From contig QWII01000068.1 in assembly GCA_021405325.1 (NCBI GenBank), forward strand, positions 1-52,217: a stretch of DNA of 52,217 bases, in the 5' to 3' direction. Made by a program: the position numbers and the translations under genes. The notes below the pieces were generated by a model. The model was given only the letters and a program-made list of their open reading frames with translations, was not told where the DNA came from and ran no database searches. This DNA is from Caldilinea sp. CFX5 (GTDB lineage Bacteria > Chloroflexota > Anaerolineae > Caldilineales > Caldilineaceae). Within the stretch, counting starts at the first letter, position 1. The number at the start of each line of letters is the position of its first letter. Positions 41,234-49,471 of the stretch are shown here, piece after piece.

Positions 41234-42148
41234 ATGACATTGAAATCAATTCTACGCTTTTTGAGCAAGCTCATCCTCGGCGGCCTTGCCTTTAGCGGCG
41301 GACTGATGTTGGGTGGCATGATCGCCGGCATGAGCGGTCTGCCAGCACCAACCCTACCACCGGCGATGAACGTTGACACCGCCATGCTGATCATGGTTGC
41401 CACCAGTCCGTTGCTGGTGCTGGCGCTTTATTTTGTGGGACGTCTGTTGGCCGGGGGCTGGTTTGTGCGCACGCTGCTGTTGGCGTTGCTCGTCTGGATC
41501 GCCTATACCCTGAACAATGTGATCGAAGCGGTGATCTTTAGCAACTATGTGACGGCGCCGTGGTTTAACTTGGTCACCTTTACGCCGGCGGTACTCTTCT
41601 GCGCCGGGGTAACGGCCTGGCTTTTGCCGTCGCAGCAGCGTGACGTTGCCTTTGTATCCACCTGGCAGAGCCATTTTCGCCAACGCTCGCCCACGGCTTG
41701 GGGGTGGCGGCTGTTTGTCGCGGCGCTAGTCTTCATGCCGATCTACTACCTGTTTGGCCTGCTGGTCGTCCCCTTTGTCGGCGAATACTACCGCCAGGGC
41801 CAGTTTGGGCTGGCGCTGCCGCCGCTCTCTACGCTGCTGTCCATACTCTTTGTGCGCAGCATACTCTTTTTCATCGCCTGTCTCCCGGTGATCGTTGCGT
41901 GGCGCGGATCAACCCGCACCCTCTGGTTAAGTTTGGGCTTTGCCCTCTTTCTCTGTGTAGGTCTGCTGAATTTGCTGGCAGCCAACTGGATTCCAACCTG
42001 GCTGCGCGCCCTCCATTTATTGGAGATCCTGGCGGACTCGTATCTCTATGCGGGGGCATTGATTTGGCTAGTGGGCCGCCCCGCCGCACAACCAATGCAC
42101 GCCACGGAAGCGGGGAAGCATTACGGTCATCAACTGGGGTTTCGTTAA
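41234..42148 (+). CDS. Multi-pass membrane protein of unknown function
   Basis: A 304-residue protein with about seven or eight membrane segments; no motif I recognise. AGGAGGGG lies just before the ATG. A 37-codon out-of-frame ORF starting at 41182, with its own AAGGAGGAGG, overlaps the start and may be a relic. Confidence 0.7.
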   Translation: MTLKSILRFLSKLILGGLAFSGGLMLGGMIAGMSGLPAPTLPPAMNVDTAMLIMVATSPLLVLALYFVGRLLAGGWFVRTLLLALLVWIAYTLNNVIEAVIFSNYVTAPWFNLVTFTPAVLFCAGVTAWLLPSQQRDVAFVSTWQSHFRQRSPTAWGWRLFVAALVFMPIYYLFGLLVVPFVGEYYRQGQFGLALPPLSTLLSILFVRSILFFIACLPVIVAWRGSTRTLWLSLGFALFLCVGLLNLLAANWIPTWLRALHLLEILADSYLYAGALIWLVGRPAAQPMHATEAGKHYGHQLGFR

Positions 42149-42258
42149 ACAGCAGACGCGCCCGCATTATATACACGTCGACAGCATTGGCTTTACCGCG
42201 GTCTGCTTGCGTCATGGTTGGCGCAAGGCATTTTGAATCAGATGGCAAGGAGAAGGAT

Positions 42259-42978
42259 ATGAGTACTTTACAAGGTAGTTTCCCGATGCGTCAGCGTCCC
42301 TATCCGCAGGTGCAGACAACCTGGTGGGGACAGTTGTTGTGGGTGCTGGGTGCGGCGCTGCTGGGTTGGGCGTGTGCGGCTTTCTTTGCCGGTCTGCTGC
42401 ACTGGCCACGCCCGCTCTTTCTTGTACCTTATGTGCTGGTGGCCGGCGGTTTTCTGTTGGCCTGGCTGCGCTGGAGCGGCTTTGATTGGCGCGGCCATCT
42501 TGTTAACAACTGGGGGTGGGGCTTGGTGGGCGCCCTGGTAGTCGGTAGCTTTGTCGTGTTCAATGTACTACAACAGCCCCGCACGCCGCTGCCGCAAGGC
42601 GCCGCTCTGCTCTTCAATCTACTCTGGTTGGGGCTGGTTTACGGTCTGGTCGATGGCTTGTTGCTCTCGGTGATGCCCATCGCCGCCACCTGGCAAGCGG
42701 GCAAGTTGCTGGGGTGGACGGTAGGCTGGCCCGGCAAATTTATGACCGGCGTGCTGGCGCTGTTCGCCAGCCTGGTGGTGATCGCCGTTTATCATCTGGG
42801 GTACCCTGAGTTCCAGGGTGTTGCCGTGTTCTTGCCGGTCTTGGGCGTCGGGGTGATGAGCCTGGCCTATCTGTTCACCCGCAACCCGTGGACACCGGTG
42901 TTGAGTCACATTGCGATGCACGTAGCAGCGGTCTTGTTTGGTTTCTATACAGCCGTACAATTGCCGCCGCACTATTGA
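42259..42978 (+). CDS. CPBP-like membrane protein lacking the Glu motif
   Basis: A 239-residue protein with about seven membrane segments. The second half resembles CPBP (CAAX protease and bacteriocin-processing) proteins: a late NPWTPVLSHIAMHV fits the family's N/H motif and VIAVYHLG the middle His motif. The E-E-x-x-x-R motif is absent; the matching region reads YGLVDGLLLS. So it may be an inactive or divergent member. The ATG at 42259 has AAGGAGAAGG upstream; the frame extends back through the previous gene. Confidence 0.55.
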   Translation: MSTLQGSFPMRQRPYPQVQTTWWGQLLWVLGAALLGWACAAFFAGLLHWPRPLFLVPYVLVAGGFLLAWLRWSGFDWRGHLVNNWGWGLVGALVVGSFVVFNVLQQPRTPLPQGAALLFNLLWLGLVYGLVDGLLLSVMPIAATWQAGKLLGWTVGWPGKFMTGVLALFASLVVIAVYHLGYPEFQGVAVFLPVLGVGVMSLAYLFTRNPWTPVLSHIAMHVAAVLFGFYTAVQLPPHY

Positions 42979-43039
42979 CCCGCGTAAATCGACGGAGGAG
43001 AAAGCGTATTCGATAGGCAACGCGCGAAAGGAGACAATC

Positions 43040-43810
43040 ATGACAACGAATGCTATCCGTGTATCCTATCCGGAGGCTGCCAAGCTGCATCTACAGATTG
43101 CCGTCGGCGCCTGCAAGTTGCAACTCAGCGCCGGCGAGCAAACCGACTGGGTGACCGGCGCCTATGACGACCCGTTTGACACGTTGCCGTGTAAGGTGGA
43201 ACAGAACGGGGGTGTCGTGAAGATTTCACAAGAGTTTGCCGGCGCCAGGTGGTTGGAGATGGGCAAGGGCCACATTCCGCAACTGAAGCTGGTGTTAGGG
43301 AAAGTCAAACCCTTTACCTTGACCTTAGAGGTTGGCGCCAGTGAAAGCGAATTTGAGTTGGGTGGTCTACCGCTTCAACAGTTGCAGATCCAACAAGGGG
43401 CAGGCAAGTTTGCGTTCAACTTCGCTGCGCCCAACCCACAACCGATGAGTCTGCTCAAAGTCGAGGCTGGCGCTGGTAGCGTCGAGATGAAGCAGCTCGC
43501 CAACGCCAACTTTGCTGAAATGACCGTGGATGGTGGCGCCGCCGCCTTCCAGTTGAACTTTGGCGGCGCCCTCCAACGCCCGGCCTTTGTCCGCATTAAT
43601 ACAGGGCTGGCCGCGGTCGAGATCGAAGTGCCGGAAGGGGTAGCGGCAAAAATCGCCAGTGAGTCGTTTATCGGCGGTCTGGATGTGGGCAACGGTTTTA
43701 CCAAACGTGAAGATGCTTTCTGGACGGACGCGGCCATGCATGGCGCAACACCGCTGCTCTCGATTGCAACCAAAGTGGCCTTGGGATCACTCAAGTTGCG
43801 CGTGGATTGA
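43040..43810 (+). CDS. LiaF/toastrack-like adhesin-fold protein
   Basis: A 256-residue soluble beta-rich protein, with repeated short strands such as LQIAVGACKLQLSAGE, LEVGASESEFELGGL and VEAGAGSVEMKQL. This matches the toastrack fold of LiaF C-terminal and DUF4097-type proteins, which often accompany envelope-stress systems. No signal peptide is seen. AAAGGAG lies before the ATG. Confidence 0.65.
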   Translation: MTTNAIRVSYPEAAKLHLQIAVGACKLQLSAGEQTDWVTGAYDDPFDTLPCKVEQNGGVVKISQEFAGARWLEMGKGHIPQLKLVLGKVKPFTLTLEVGASESEFELGGLPLQQLQIQQGAGKFAFNFAAPNPQPMSLLKVEAGAGSVEMKQLANANFAEMTVDGGAAAFQLNFGGALQRPAFVRINTGLAAVEIEVPEGVAAKIASESFIGGLDVGNGFTKREDAFWTDAAMHGATPLLSIATKVALGSLKLRVD

Positions 43811-43843
43811 CCCCAGCGAAACCGTAAGAAGGAAGGTGGGACT

Positions 43844-44530
43844 ATGTCAAACGATGCTGCCCCCCGCAAACGCTTTCAGGCGCCCCTGCTGATTATATTG
43901 CTTTTTCTTGTAACCTACGTGTTCTTGGTCCAGCCCTGGATGATGCGCTGGGGCGCAACCGACACGGAGCTTGCAATGGCGTTACCCGGTGATCCCTTAA
44001 TTCCGCCGAAGACTGTCGTCTCGACTCGCGCCATTACGATCCACGCGCCAGTTGAACAAGTCTGGGCCTGGCTGGTTCAGCTTGGTCAGGCACGCGGTGG
44101 CTTTTATAGCTACGATTGGTTGGAGAATCTGTTCCTGGCGCAAATGCACAACGCCGACCGGATCGTACCTGAGTGGCAACAACCGCAGGTCGGCGACACC
44201 GTTGCCTATATGGCGAACCCGCCGCCGATGTCGCTGGCGGAGATCGGGCTGATCGAGCCGCCGCGCATGATGGTGCTGAAGGGCGGCTGGGGCTTCTATC
44301 TGCAACCGGTGGATGCACAGACCACCCGTTTTATCGTACGCTATGCCTCCTTCCCGGTGCAAGGCAATCTGGCCGCCGAACTCTTCTACTACCCGGTCTT
44401 TGAGCCGGCCCATTTTATCATGGAAGCGGGCATGATGATGGGGATCAAGCAACGGGCGGAGCAGATGGCGAGTGAACGGGTGGCCGGTGAAAGAAGTACC
44501 ACAGCGCTTGCGCAGGAGGTGAGGCCATGA
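43844..44530 (+). CDS. Membrane-anchored SRPBCC-like protein
   Basis: A 228-residue protein with one N-terminal membrane segment (about 12-32) and an SRPBCC-type lipid/ligand-binding domain: the start TRAITIHAPVEQVWAWLVQLGQARGGFYSYDWLENL is typical. It overlaps the next gene by ATGA. Such proteins bind hydrophobic ligands. The ribosome-binding site is GAAGG. Confidence 0.75.
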   Translation: MSNDAAPRKRFQAPLLIILLFLVTYVFLVQPWMMRWGATDTELAMALPGDPLIPPKTVVSTRAITIHAPVEQVWAWLVQLGQARGGFYSYDWLENLFLAQMHNADRIVPEWQQPQVGDTVAYMANPPPMSLAEIGLIEPPRMMVLKGGWGFYLQPVDAQTTRFIVRYASFPVQGNLAAELFYYPVFEPAHFIMEAGMMMGIKQRAEQMASERVAGERSTTALAQEVRP

Positions 44531-45075
44531 AATTCTTGGCACAAAACTGTTTTCGCACTATTGGCGGCACGGTCTTGAGTGGGCTGCGCTTTGGATTTCT
44601 GCTGACGCTGCTCTATAGCGCCGCCTTTGCCCTCTATGCAGTTGTACGTTCATCGTTACAAATCGTGGCAATCCTGGCGCCGGGCGAAGGTCTCTTCGGG
44701 ACGTTGGTCGTCAATGCCTTTGCCCTGCTCCTGCCGATTGCGGTCTTCGCCTTGGTGCTAGGCAGCGGTGCAGCACTACTCCAAAGCATTACGCTCCTGG
44801 CGGTGCGCGGGATGGCGCTGCTCTTCCGTGACCATCATGCACCCGCGTTCACCGCTTGGATCGGCTTTGTCACCGCGTTTGTCTTGGTCGGCGCCATTGC
44901 GTTGACCGTGCAGCGCAGCCTGGGCAGCTATTTTGACGCCCTCTGGCCGAGCGGTTATCTCTTCTGGCTGGGCTGGCCAAGCTTGATTTTTGTCGGCGCG
45001 ACTACGTGGGTCAGTTGGCGCTTTGCCGACCATCTCCCGCAGCAGCAAGCGACTTTGGCAAGTGCGGCGACATGA
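44527..45075 (+). CDS. Four- to five-TM membrane protein
   Basis: A 182-residue integral membrane protein, coupled to the SRPBCC-like gene by a four-base overlap. No recognised motif. Confidence 0.65.
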   Translation: MKFLAQNCFRTIGGTVLSGLRFGFLLTLLYSAAFALYAVVRSSLQIVAILAPGEGLFGTLVVNAFALLLPIAVFALVLGSGAALLQSITLLAVRGMALLFRDHHAPAFTAWIGFVTAFVLVGAIALTVQRSLGSYFDALWPSGYLFWLGWPSLIFVGATTWVSWRFADHLPQQQATLASAAT

Positions 45076-45092
45076 GCAAAGGAGAAAAAGCT

Positions 45093-46025
45093 ATGAAACG
45101 ATCCTATACCCTTATCGGGCTGACCTGCTTGGTCGCGGTACTGGCGTTCATCGCTGCCGGTGGCGCTTTTCTCTGGCCGGCAGCAGACGCGCCCGCTCTC
45201 TTTACCACTGCGCATGGGGAAACCGTGCAACTCTACGGTCAAGGGCTGTACCGCTATGACTCGCTCTTGATCGGTTCCGGCTACCGGGGGCAAGACCTGG
45301 TCGTGCTGGTGGTTGGCCTGCCGTTGTTGGTGATTGCGCTGCTCTTCTACTGGCGCGGGTCGCTGCGGGGTGGCTTATTACTGACCGGGATGCTGGCCTA
45401 TCTGCTCTACTACGGGGTGTCGATGGTCTTTGGCGCCGCCTATAACCCGCTCTTTCTGGTCTACATTGCGCTTTACTCCGCCGGCCTCTTTGCCTTTGTG
45501 CTGGCCTTTGCGGCGATTGACCAGCAAAGCTTACCGGCTGCCCTCTCATCAGCGCTACCCCATCGTGGCATCGCCATCTTTCTGTTTGTGATCGCCGTGG
45601 TGCTTTGCGTGGTCTGGCTGGGATTGAGCCTGGCGCCGGCAATGGTGCAAGGCCGGCCACCGGCGGAACTGGCCCATTATACGACGTTGTTGACCCATGC
45701 GCTGGATCTGGGGATCATGGTTCCTGTCTCGATTCTGGCCGGCATTCTGTTGTTGCGGCGCAGCGGGTTGGGTTATCTGTTGACGGCGATCATGCTGATC
45801 TTCTCCTGGTTGATCGGCGTGACGATTGCGGCTTCGACGCTGGCCCAATGGCTGGCCGGCTACCCCTACACGATTGGGCAGCTCATCGGTATGGTGGCGC
45901 CCTTTATGGTCTTGGCCGTTGTTGGTCTGCGCTATACGGTTCTCTTCTTTCGCACGGTTGTAGAGACAGCGAAGGGGCAACCGGCCGACGACAAGACGAC
46001 ACAGATGCAACCGGCCCCGGTTTAA
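45093..46025 (+). CDS. Eight-TM membrane protein of unknown function
   Basis: A 310-residue multi-pass protein with about eight segments and a short periplasmic stretch after the first. The ATG at 45093 was chosen for AAAGGAG nine bases upstream; an ATG at 45072 overlapping the previous stop is also in frame. Family not recognised. Confidence 0.68.
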   Translation: MKRSYTLIGLTCLVAVLAFIAAGGAFLWPAADAPALFTTAHGETVQLYGQGLYRYDSLLIGSGYRGQDLVVLVVGLPLLVIALLFYWRGSLRGGLLLTGMLAYLLYYGVSMVFGAAYNPLFLVYIALYSAGLFAFVLAFAAIDQQSLPAALSSALPHRGIAIFLFVIAVVLCVVWLGLSLAPAMVQGRPPAELAHYTTLLTHALDLGIMVPVSILAGILLLRRSGLGYLLTAIMLIFSWLIGVTIAASTLAQWLAGYPYTIGQLIGMVAPFMVLAVVGLRYTVLFFRTVVETAKGQPADDKTTQMQPAPV

Positions 46026-46038
46026 GTGGAGGAAGATT

Positions 46039-46440
46039 ATGTTCTGGAAATATGGGCTGGCCTGGCTGCCCATTGTTTTACTGGCGATTGTTAATGGCGG
46101 TTTGCATCGCCTCTATGAGCCGGCGTTGGGGGAGTTGCCGGCGCATCAGTTGTCCGTGCTGATCCTGATTCTACTGCTGGCGGTCTACACCTGGCTGATC
46201 GTCCGTGTCTGGACACCCCACTCGGTCGAACAGGCGCTGGGCGGCGGCGTGTTATGGATGGTATTGACCGTCGCCTTTGAGTTCCTCTTTGGTCACTATG
46301 TGGTGGGGGATTCCTGGAGCAAATTGCTCTACGACTATAACCTGCTGGCCGGGCGGCTGTGGCTCTTTGTCCCGCTCTGGCAGGCCATTGCGCCGGCGTT
46401 GTTCTACCGGTTGCAGACAGGACGGGTCATTATGGTCTAA
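46039..46440 (+). CDS. Four-TM membrane protein
   Basis: A 133-residue protein with a conserved look: NGGLHRLYEPALGELPAHQLS, then FEFLFGHYVVGDSW and YNLLAGRLW. Similar short proteins occur widely without a known role. GTGGAGG is the ribosome-binding site. Last gene of the run. Confidence 0.7.
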   Translation: MFWKYGLAWLPIVLLAIVNGGLHRLYEPALGELPAHQLSVLILILLLAVYTWLIVRVWTPHSVEQALGGGVLWMVLTVAFEFLFGHYVVGDSWSKLLYDYNLLAGRLWLFVPLWQAIAPALFYRLQTGRVIMV

Positions 46441-46485
46441 ATAACCTCTGACAGAAAATGGTAGAAAGTTAGATAGAGAGTAGCG

Positions 46486-46656
46486 ATGACAACCGGCGCA
46501 GTGCAGGTGACGGTGCAGGATCGCTACCTGGGGCTGCCCCCCATGCCGGGACAGACAATTACACCGCGGCCGGATTGGATGATGCCGGCGCCCTTCAACG
46601 ATGTGACGGACTCAACCCTTGTCCGCCAAACCTTGACGCTGGCCGATCAGCAGTAA
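46486..46656 (+). pseudogene. 56-codon ORF, possible gene fragment
   Basis: A short frame rich in P, T and D with no signal peptide, membrane segment or ribosome-binding site. Its amino-acid mix is protein-like, so it may be a remnant of a larger gene. Not recognised. Confidence 0.3.
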
Positions 46657-46813
46657 TAAGGTAACTTCTTGACTATCTGATCAGCTTTGAACTCGCTGGC
46701 TGGCTAGTTCAAGACCTGGCCAACTAGCGGTTTTTCACCGCGGCGCTTTGCTGTACGCTAGAAGAATCAAGGGCGTTAGCGATGTCAACGAAGGTGTAAG
46801 AAGGGAGAACGAT

Positions 46814-47023
46814 ATGTTTCTGCAAAATGAAGGTCTCTGGGATCGGGTCATTCGGTTTGTGTTGGGCGCGCTCCTGGCCTATGTCTGGTATGCGGCGCTC
46901 GTGACGGGTGTTCTTGCTACGGTGGCGCTGGTGGTTGGTGTGATCCTCATGCTCACTGGTTTGATTGGGTGGTGCCCGCTCTATTCCTTGTTTGGGCTGA
47001 AGACGCACCAGTCCCAAGTGTAG
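46814..47023 (+). CDS. DUF2892-type small membrane protein
   Basis: A 69-residue protein with two membrane segments and the family ending GWCPLYSLFGL. DUF2892 domains (YgaP-like inner-membrane parts) often occur with rhodanese or stress genes. GGGAG lies before the ATG at 46814. Confidence 0.75.
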   Translation: MFLQNEGLWDRVIRFVLGALLAYVWYAALVTGVLATVALVVGVILMLTGLIGWCPLYSLFGLKTHQSQV

Positions 47024-47058
47024 GCGCAGCCCAGGCAGCCAATCGTTAACGGTAACGA

Positions 47059-47108
47059 AATACAAGCAAAACTGCCGGAGATAATGCTCCGGCAGTTTTG
47101 CTTGTATT
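47059..47108. terminator. Long perfect terminator hairpin
   Basis: Arms 47059-47080 and 47087-47108 pair over 22 bases with a 6-base loop. The inner part (CAAAACTGCCGGA/TCCGGCAGTTTTG) is repeated in the hairpin at 47432-47464. Confidence 0.8.
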
Positions 47109-47296
47109 CCGTCGTCCATGACTCACGAGGCACTGATCCAACCTGCCATGACGGTGAGCCAGCGCTCTGAATCTCCAACCGAACTGATGGTATCATGCCA
47201 GATGATGGATGAACCGAAAGGTAAAATGCAGTCGCATGACAACTGATACTCGATTCGATCGACAAGCCTAAAGTGAGGCGAAAGCAGGTGAGGATC

Positions 47297-47431
47297 ATGA
47301 CAGCGAAGCGTGAATTGACCATTCTGCAGATCAATGACACCCACGGCTATCTCAATGCCCATCAGGAGATGTTCTGGGCGGGCAACCATTCGATCTGGTT
47401 GTTAATCGGTACGCGGTTGGTTACGGGATGA
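47297..47431 (+). pseudogene. Truncated 5'-nucleotidase / metallophosphatase
   Basis: A 44-codon frame: LTILQINDTHGYLNAHQEMFW is the N-terminal metal-binding motif (N-D-T-H-G) of 5'-nucleotidase/UshA-type enzymes. After that the sequence becomes unrelated and stops. The remaining 450 or more residues are absent. GAGG lies before the ATG. Confidence 0.7.
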
Positions 47432-47464
47432 CAAAACTGCCGGACGAACACTCCGGCAGTTTTG
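47432..47464. terminator. Hairpin, second copy of the 47059-47108 stem core
   Basis: Arms 47432-47444 and 47452-47464 are 13-bp complements with the same sequence as the inner stem at 47068-47099. It follows the truncated nucleotidase stop codon directly. Confidence 0.8.
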
Positions 47465-47608
47465 ATTTTATACGATTGTAACGTACTCACACGATGTGGC
47501 GTGGCTTACCGATTTGGGCCACCGCGTTTTTCATGCCGACCGTGCTGTTCACCCGTGCCGTCGCGTGGCGCATTGTCATTACTTATCCGTTCAGCAATAG
47601 CAAAATCC

Positions 47609-47648
47609 GACAAAAGTCAAAGATTTCCTGCCACGCCGATGGTATGCT
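47609..47648 (+). promoter_or_regulatory. GACAAAAGTC activator-type site A and -10 box
   Basis: GACAAAAGTC (47609-47618) is followed after 24 bases by TATGCT (47643-47648), placing the motif centre at about -41.5. A 16-bp inverted repeat (47631-47646 / 47654-47669, one mismatch) overlaps the -10 and start. It drives the gene at 47697. Confidence 0.6.
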
Positions 47649-47696
47649 TGAACCATACCGTCGGCGTGGTTTTCGATTGGTTCAAGGAGCATAAAC

Positions 47697-48128
47697 ATGA
47701 GATCACCTTTGTTGAAGCATTCACGTTGGGTTGGCGCACTGGCCATGGTTGCCGTCCTTTTTGGGTTGCTTACTATCGTATCCGGTGGCCGCACCCTCTT
47801 TAACGCCGAGGCGCAACAGCTTGCCGGCAATATTGTGCCCTTTGTCCTCTGGTTTAACTTTCTGGCCGGCTTTGCCTATGTCATTGCCGGCGGTGGCCTC
47901 TGGTTCCGGCAACGCTGGGCGTTGTGGCTTTCCTTTGCCATTGCCGCCGTCACCCTCCTCGTTTTTGCGGCCTTTGGCTTACAAATCGGGAGTGGTGGCA
48001 GCTATGAGATGAGAACGGTGGGTGCAATGAGTTTGCGCGCCCTGGTTTGGTTGATGATTTCCGTAGTGGCCTATAGAAATTTCCGGGATAGTCAGTACAC
48101 CGCAACCCGTGGCATGAGTACGCGCTAG
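47697..48128 (+). CDS. Four-TM membrane protein downstream of motif A
   Basis: A 143-residue integral membrane protein with about four segments, including NFLAGFAYVIAGGGLWFRQRWALWLSFAIA. No named family recognised with confidence. AAGGAG lies just before the ATG. It is the first gene of the motif-controlled group. Confidence 0.7.
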   Translation: MRSPLLKHSRWVGALAMVAVLFGLLTIVSGGRTLFNAEAQQLAGNIVPFVLWFNFLAGFAYVIAGGGLWFRQRWALWLSFAIAAVTLLVFAAFGLQIGSGGSYEMRTVGAMSLRALVWLMISVVAYRNFRDSQYTATRGMSTR

Positions 48129-48143
48129 CCAGCCGGCAATTTC

Positions 48144-48184
48144 GACAAAAGTCGTGGTGGTTGCCCAGCAACCTGGTGTATGCT
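48144..48184 (+). promoter_or_regulatory. GACAAAAGTC activator-type site B and -10 box
   Basis: GACAAAAGTC (48144-48153), here extended to CGAC-AAAA-GTCG, then 25 bases, then TATGCT (48179-48184). It precedes the PRC-barrel gene at 48255. Confidence 0.6.
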
Positions 48185-48254
48185 TGACATATCAAGATCA
48201 GCAGCGCATGTAGTATGCCTTGGATCGGCAGGGCGATATGGAAAGGACAAGGTG

Positions 48255-48581
48255 ATGACGATGTCAGCTAGGGATGATCTGCCCCAAACGCTGATGGAAA
48301 GCGGGTCGATTGAACTGGATCCCATGCATCACAGCCCTGTTGCGGTACGGCGGGGGATGACCGTGTTGACCAACGAAGGATGCACGGCAGGACACGTCGC
48401 AGCAGTCGTGATGGATAGCTGTAGCGGCAAAGTGACCCACCTTGTCCTCGGCCGTCTGATCCAGACGCTAGAGTATCGCCTGACGCCTATCGACTTGATC
48501 GAGGCGGTGGACAAGGAGGAAGTCCTGTTGCGCATCTTCCATCCGGTTGAGGAAAGTTTGCCGATCTGGCACGGCGCTTAA
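48255..48581 (+). CDS. PRC-barrel-like protein
   Basis: A 108-residue protein; residues about 30-100 match the PRC-barrel fold: VRRGMTVLTNEGCTAGHVAAVVMDSCSGKVTHLVLGRL. PRC-barrels occur in photosynthetic reaction centres, RimM and stress proteins. The ATG at 48255 (AAGGA upstream) is preferred; the frame extends to 48180, through the -10 of site B. Confidence 0.75.
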   Translation: MTMSARDDLPQTLMESGSIELDPMHHSPVAVRRGMTVLTNEGCTAGHVAAVVMDSCSGKVTHLVLGRLIQTLEYRLTPIDLIEAVDKEEVLLRIFHPVEESLPIWHGA

Positions 48582-48628
48582 CAGACGTGGTGTACACCAT
48601 TTTTATCGTTGAAAAAGGAGGCACTGTT

Positions 48629-49078
48629 ATGAAATCGACCGTTGGTAAGTGGAACATTGGCATTGGCCTATGGGTGATGGCCGCCTTTATGCTTTATGGC
48701 TTCTACTTGATCTACGCCCGCGACTTTGCCCCAGGGCGCGAAGTATGGATCGCCAACAGCGATATTAGCCCGCACTTCGAGTCCCGCTTGGCGCATGTCC
48801 ACGGCAATCTCTTCGCCTTCCTGAACATCGCCTTTGGCTATCTGCTGCTGCGCTTGCCTGTGGGTGGCGCACAAGCCAAGTGGATCTCCGGTCTCGCCTT
48901 GACCGGCCTTCTCATGCCCATCGGCATCCTGACCGAAGTCTATCTGGGCTTTCCACCCTATTTGGTGCTGTTGGGCGCGACCGCCATAGTGATGGCCGCC
49001 GCCTGGTTGGGGCTGGCGGTGATGCGGATACGGGTTAGCCCAGGCGCGGCGCTGGAAGCGCGTTCCGTCCATGCCTGA
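48629..49078 (+). CDS. Four-TM protein with H-x-H-G-N motif
   Basis: A 149-residue membrane protein. The second segment region HVHGNLFAFLNIAFGYLLL has two His in a form seen in heme-copper-type membrane proteins and relatives. AAAAAGGAGG lies before the ATG; the GTG at 48587 is an unlikely start. Probably co-transcribed with the PRC-barrel gene, cupin and NnrS-like gene. Confidence 0.68.
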   Translation: MKSTVGKWNIGIGLWVMAAFMLYGFYLIYARDFAPGREVWIANSDISPHFESRLAHVHGNLFAFLNIAFGYLLLRLPVGGAQAKWISGLALTGLLMPIGILTEVYLGFPPYLVLLGATAIVMAAAWLGLAVMRIRVSPGAALEARSVHA

Positions 49079-49116
49079 TATAGGAAAGTATGTCAAAGAA
49101 GAAAGGATAAACAAAG

Positions 49117-49443
49117 ATGACGCAGACGATCAACAAACAAGCACCCTTTTATCCCGACACCAAAGCGCAAGCCGTCTTTGGTGTACATGGGCCGCAGCCG
49201 CACTTTCTATTGGATGAGGCCAACTTCAAAGTCCTGGTGGGCGCCCTCGAACCGGGGCAACAGATTCCCGTTCACCCGGAAGCGCTCGCCATGTATCATT
49301 TTTTGACCGGAACAGGCACGATGACTGTTGATGACGCACAATATCCGATCACCGCCGGCGCGACGGTCATTACCCCGGCCGGCGCCCGTCGTGGAATGCA
49401 GGCCGCGACGCGTGTGATCTTCCTGGCCGCCAAGCCGGGCTAA
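49117..49443 (+). CDS. Small cupin protein
   Basis: A 108-residue single cupin domain. The metal-site pattern is partial: PVHPEALAMYHFLTGTGTMTV for motif 1 and ITPAGARRGMQA for motif 2, with His not in all usual places. It may bind a small ligand or metal. AAAGGA lies upstream. Confidence 0.75.
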   Translation: MTQTINKQAPFYPDTKAQAVFGVHGPQPHFLLDEANFKVLVGALEPGQQIPVHPEALAMYHFLTGTGTMTVDDAQYPITAGATVITPAGARRGMQAATRVIFLAAKPG

Positions 49444-49471
49444 CTTGTCCTGTACTGTGGAGGAAAAGCTG

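Noticed and set aside
41182..41295. 37-codon ORF with strong AAGGAGGAGG
   Set aside because: It overlaps the start of the 41234 gene out of frame and resembles no protein; possibly a relic, but not supportable as a gene.
47494..47694. 66-codon ORF upstream of the 47697 gene
   Set aside because: It spans activator site A, the -10 box and the inverted repeat, so it is regulatory DNA rather than coding.
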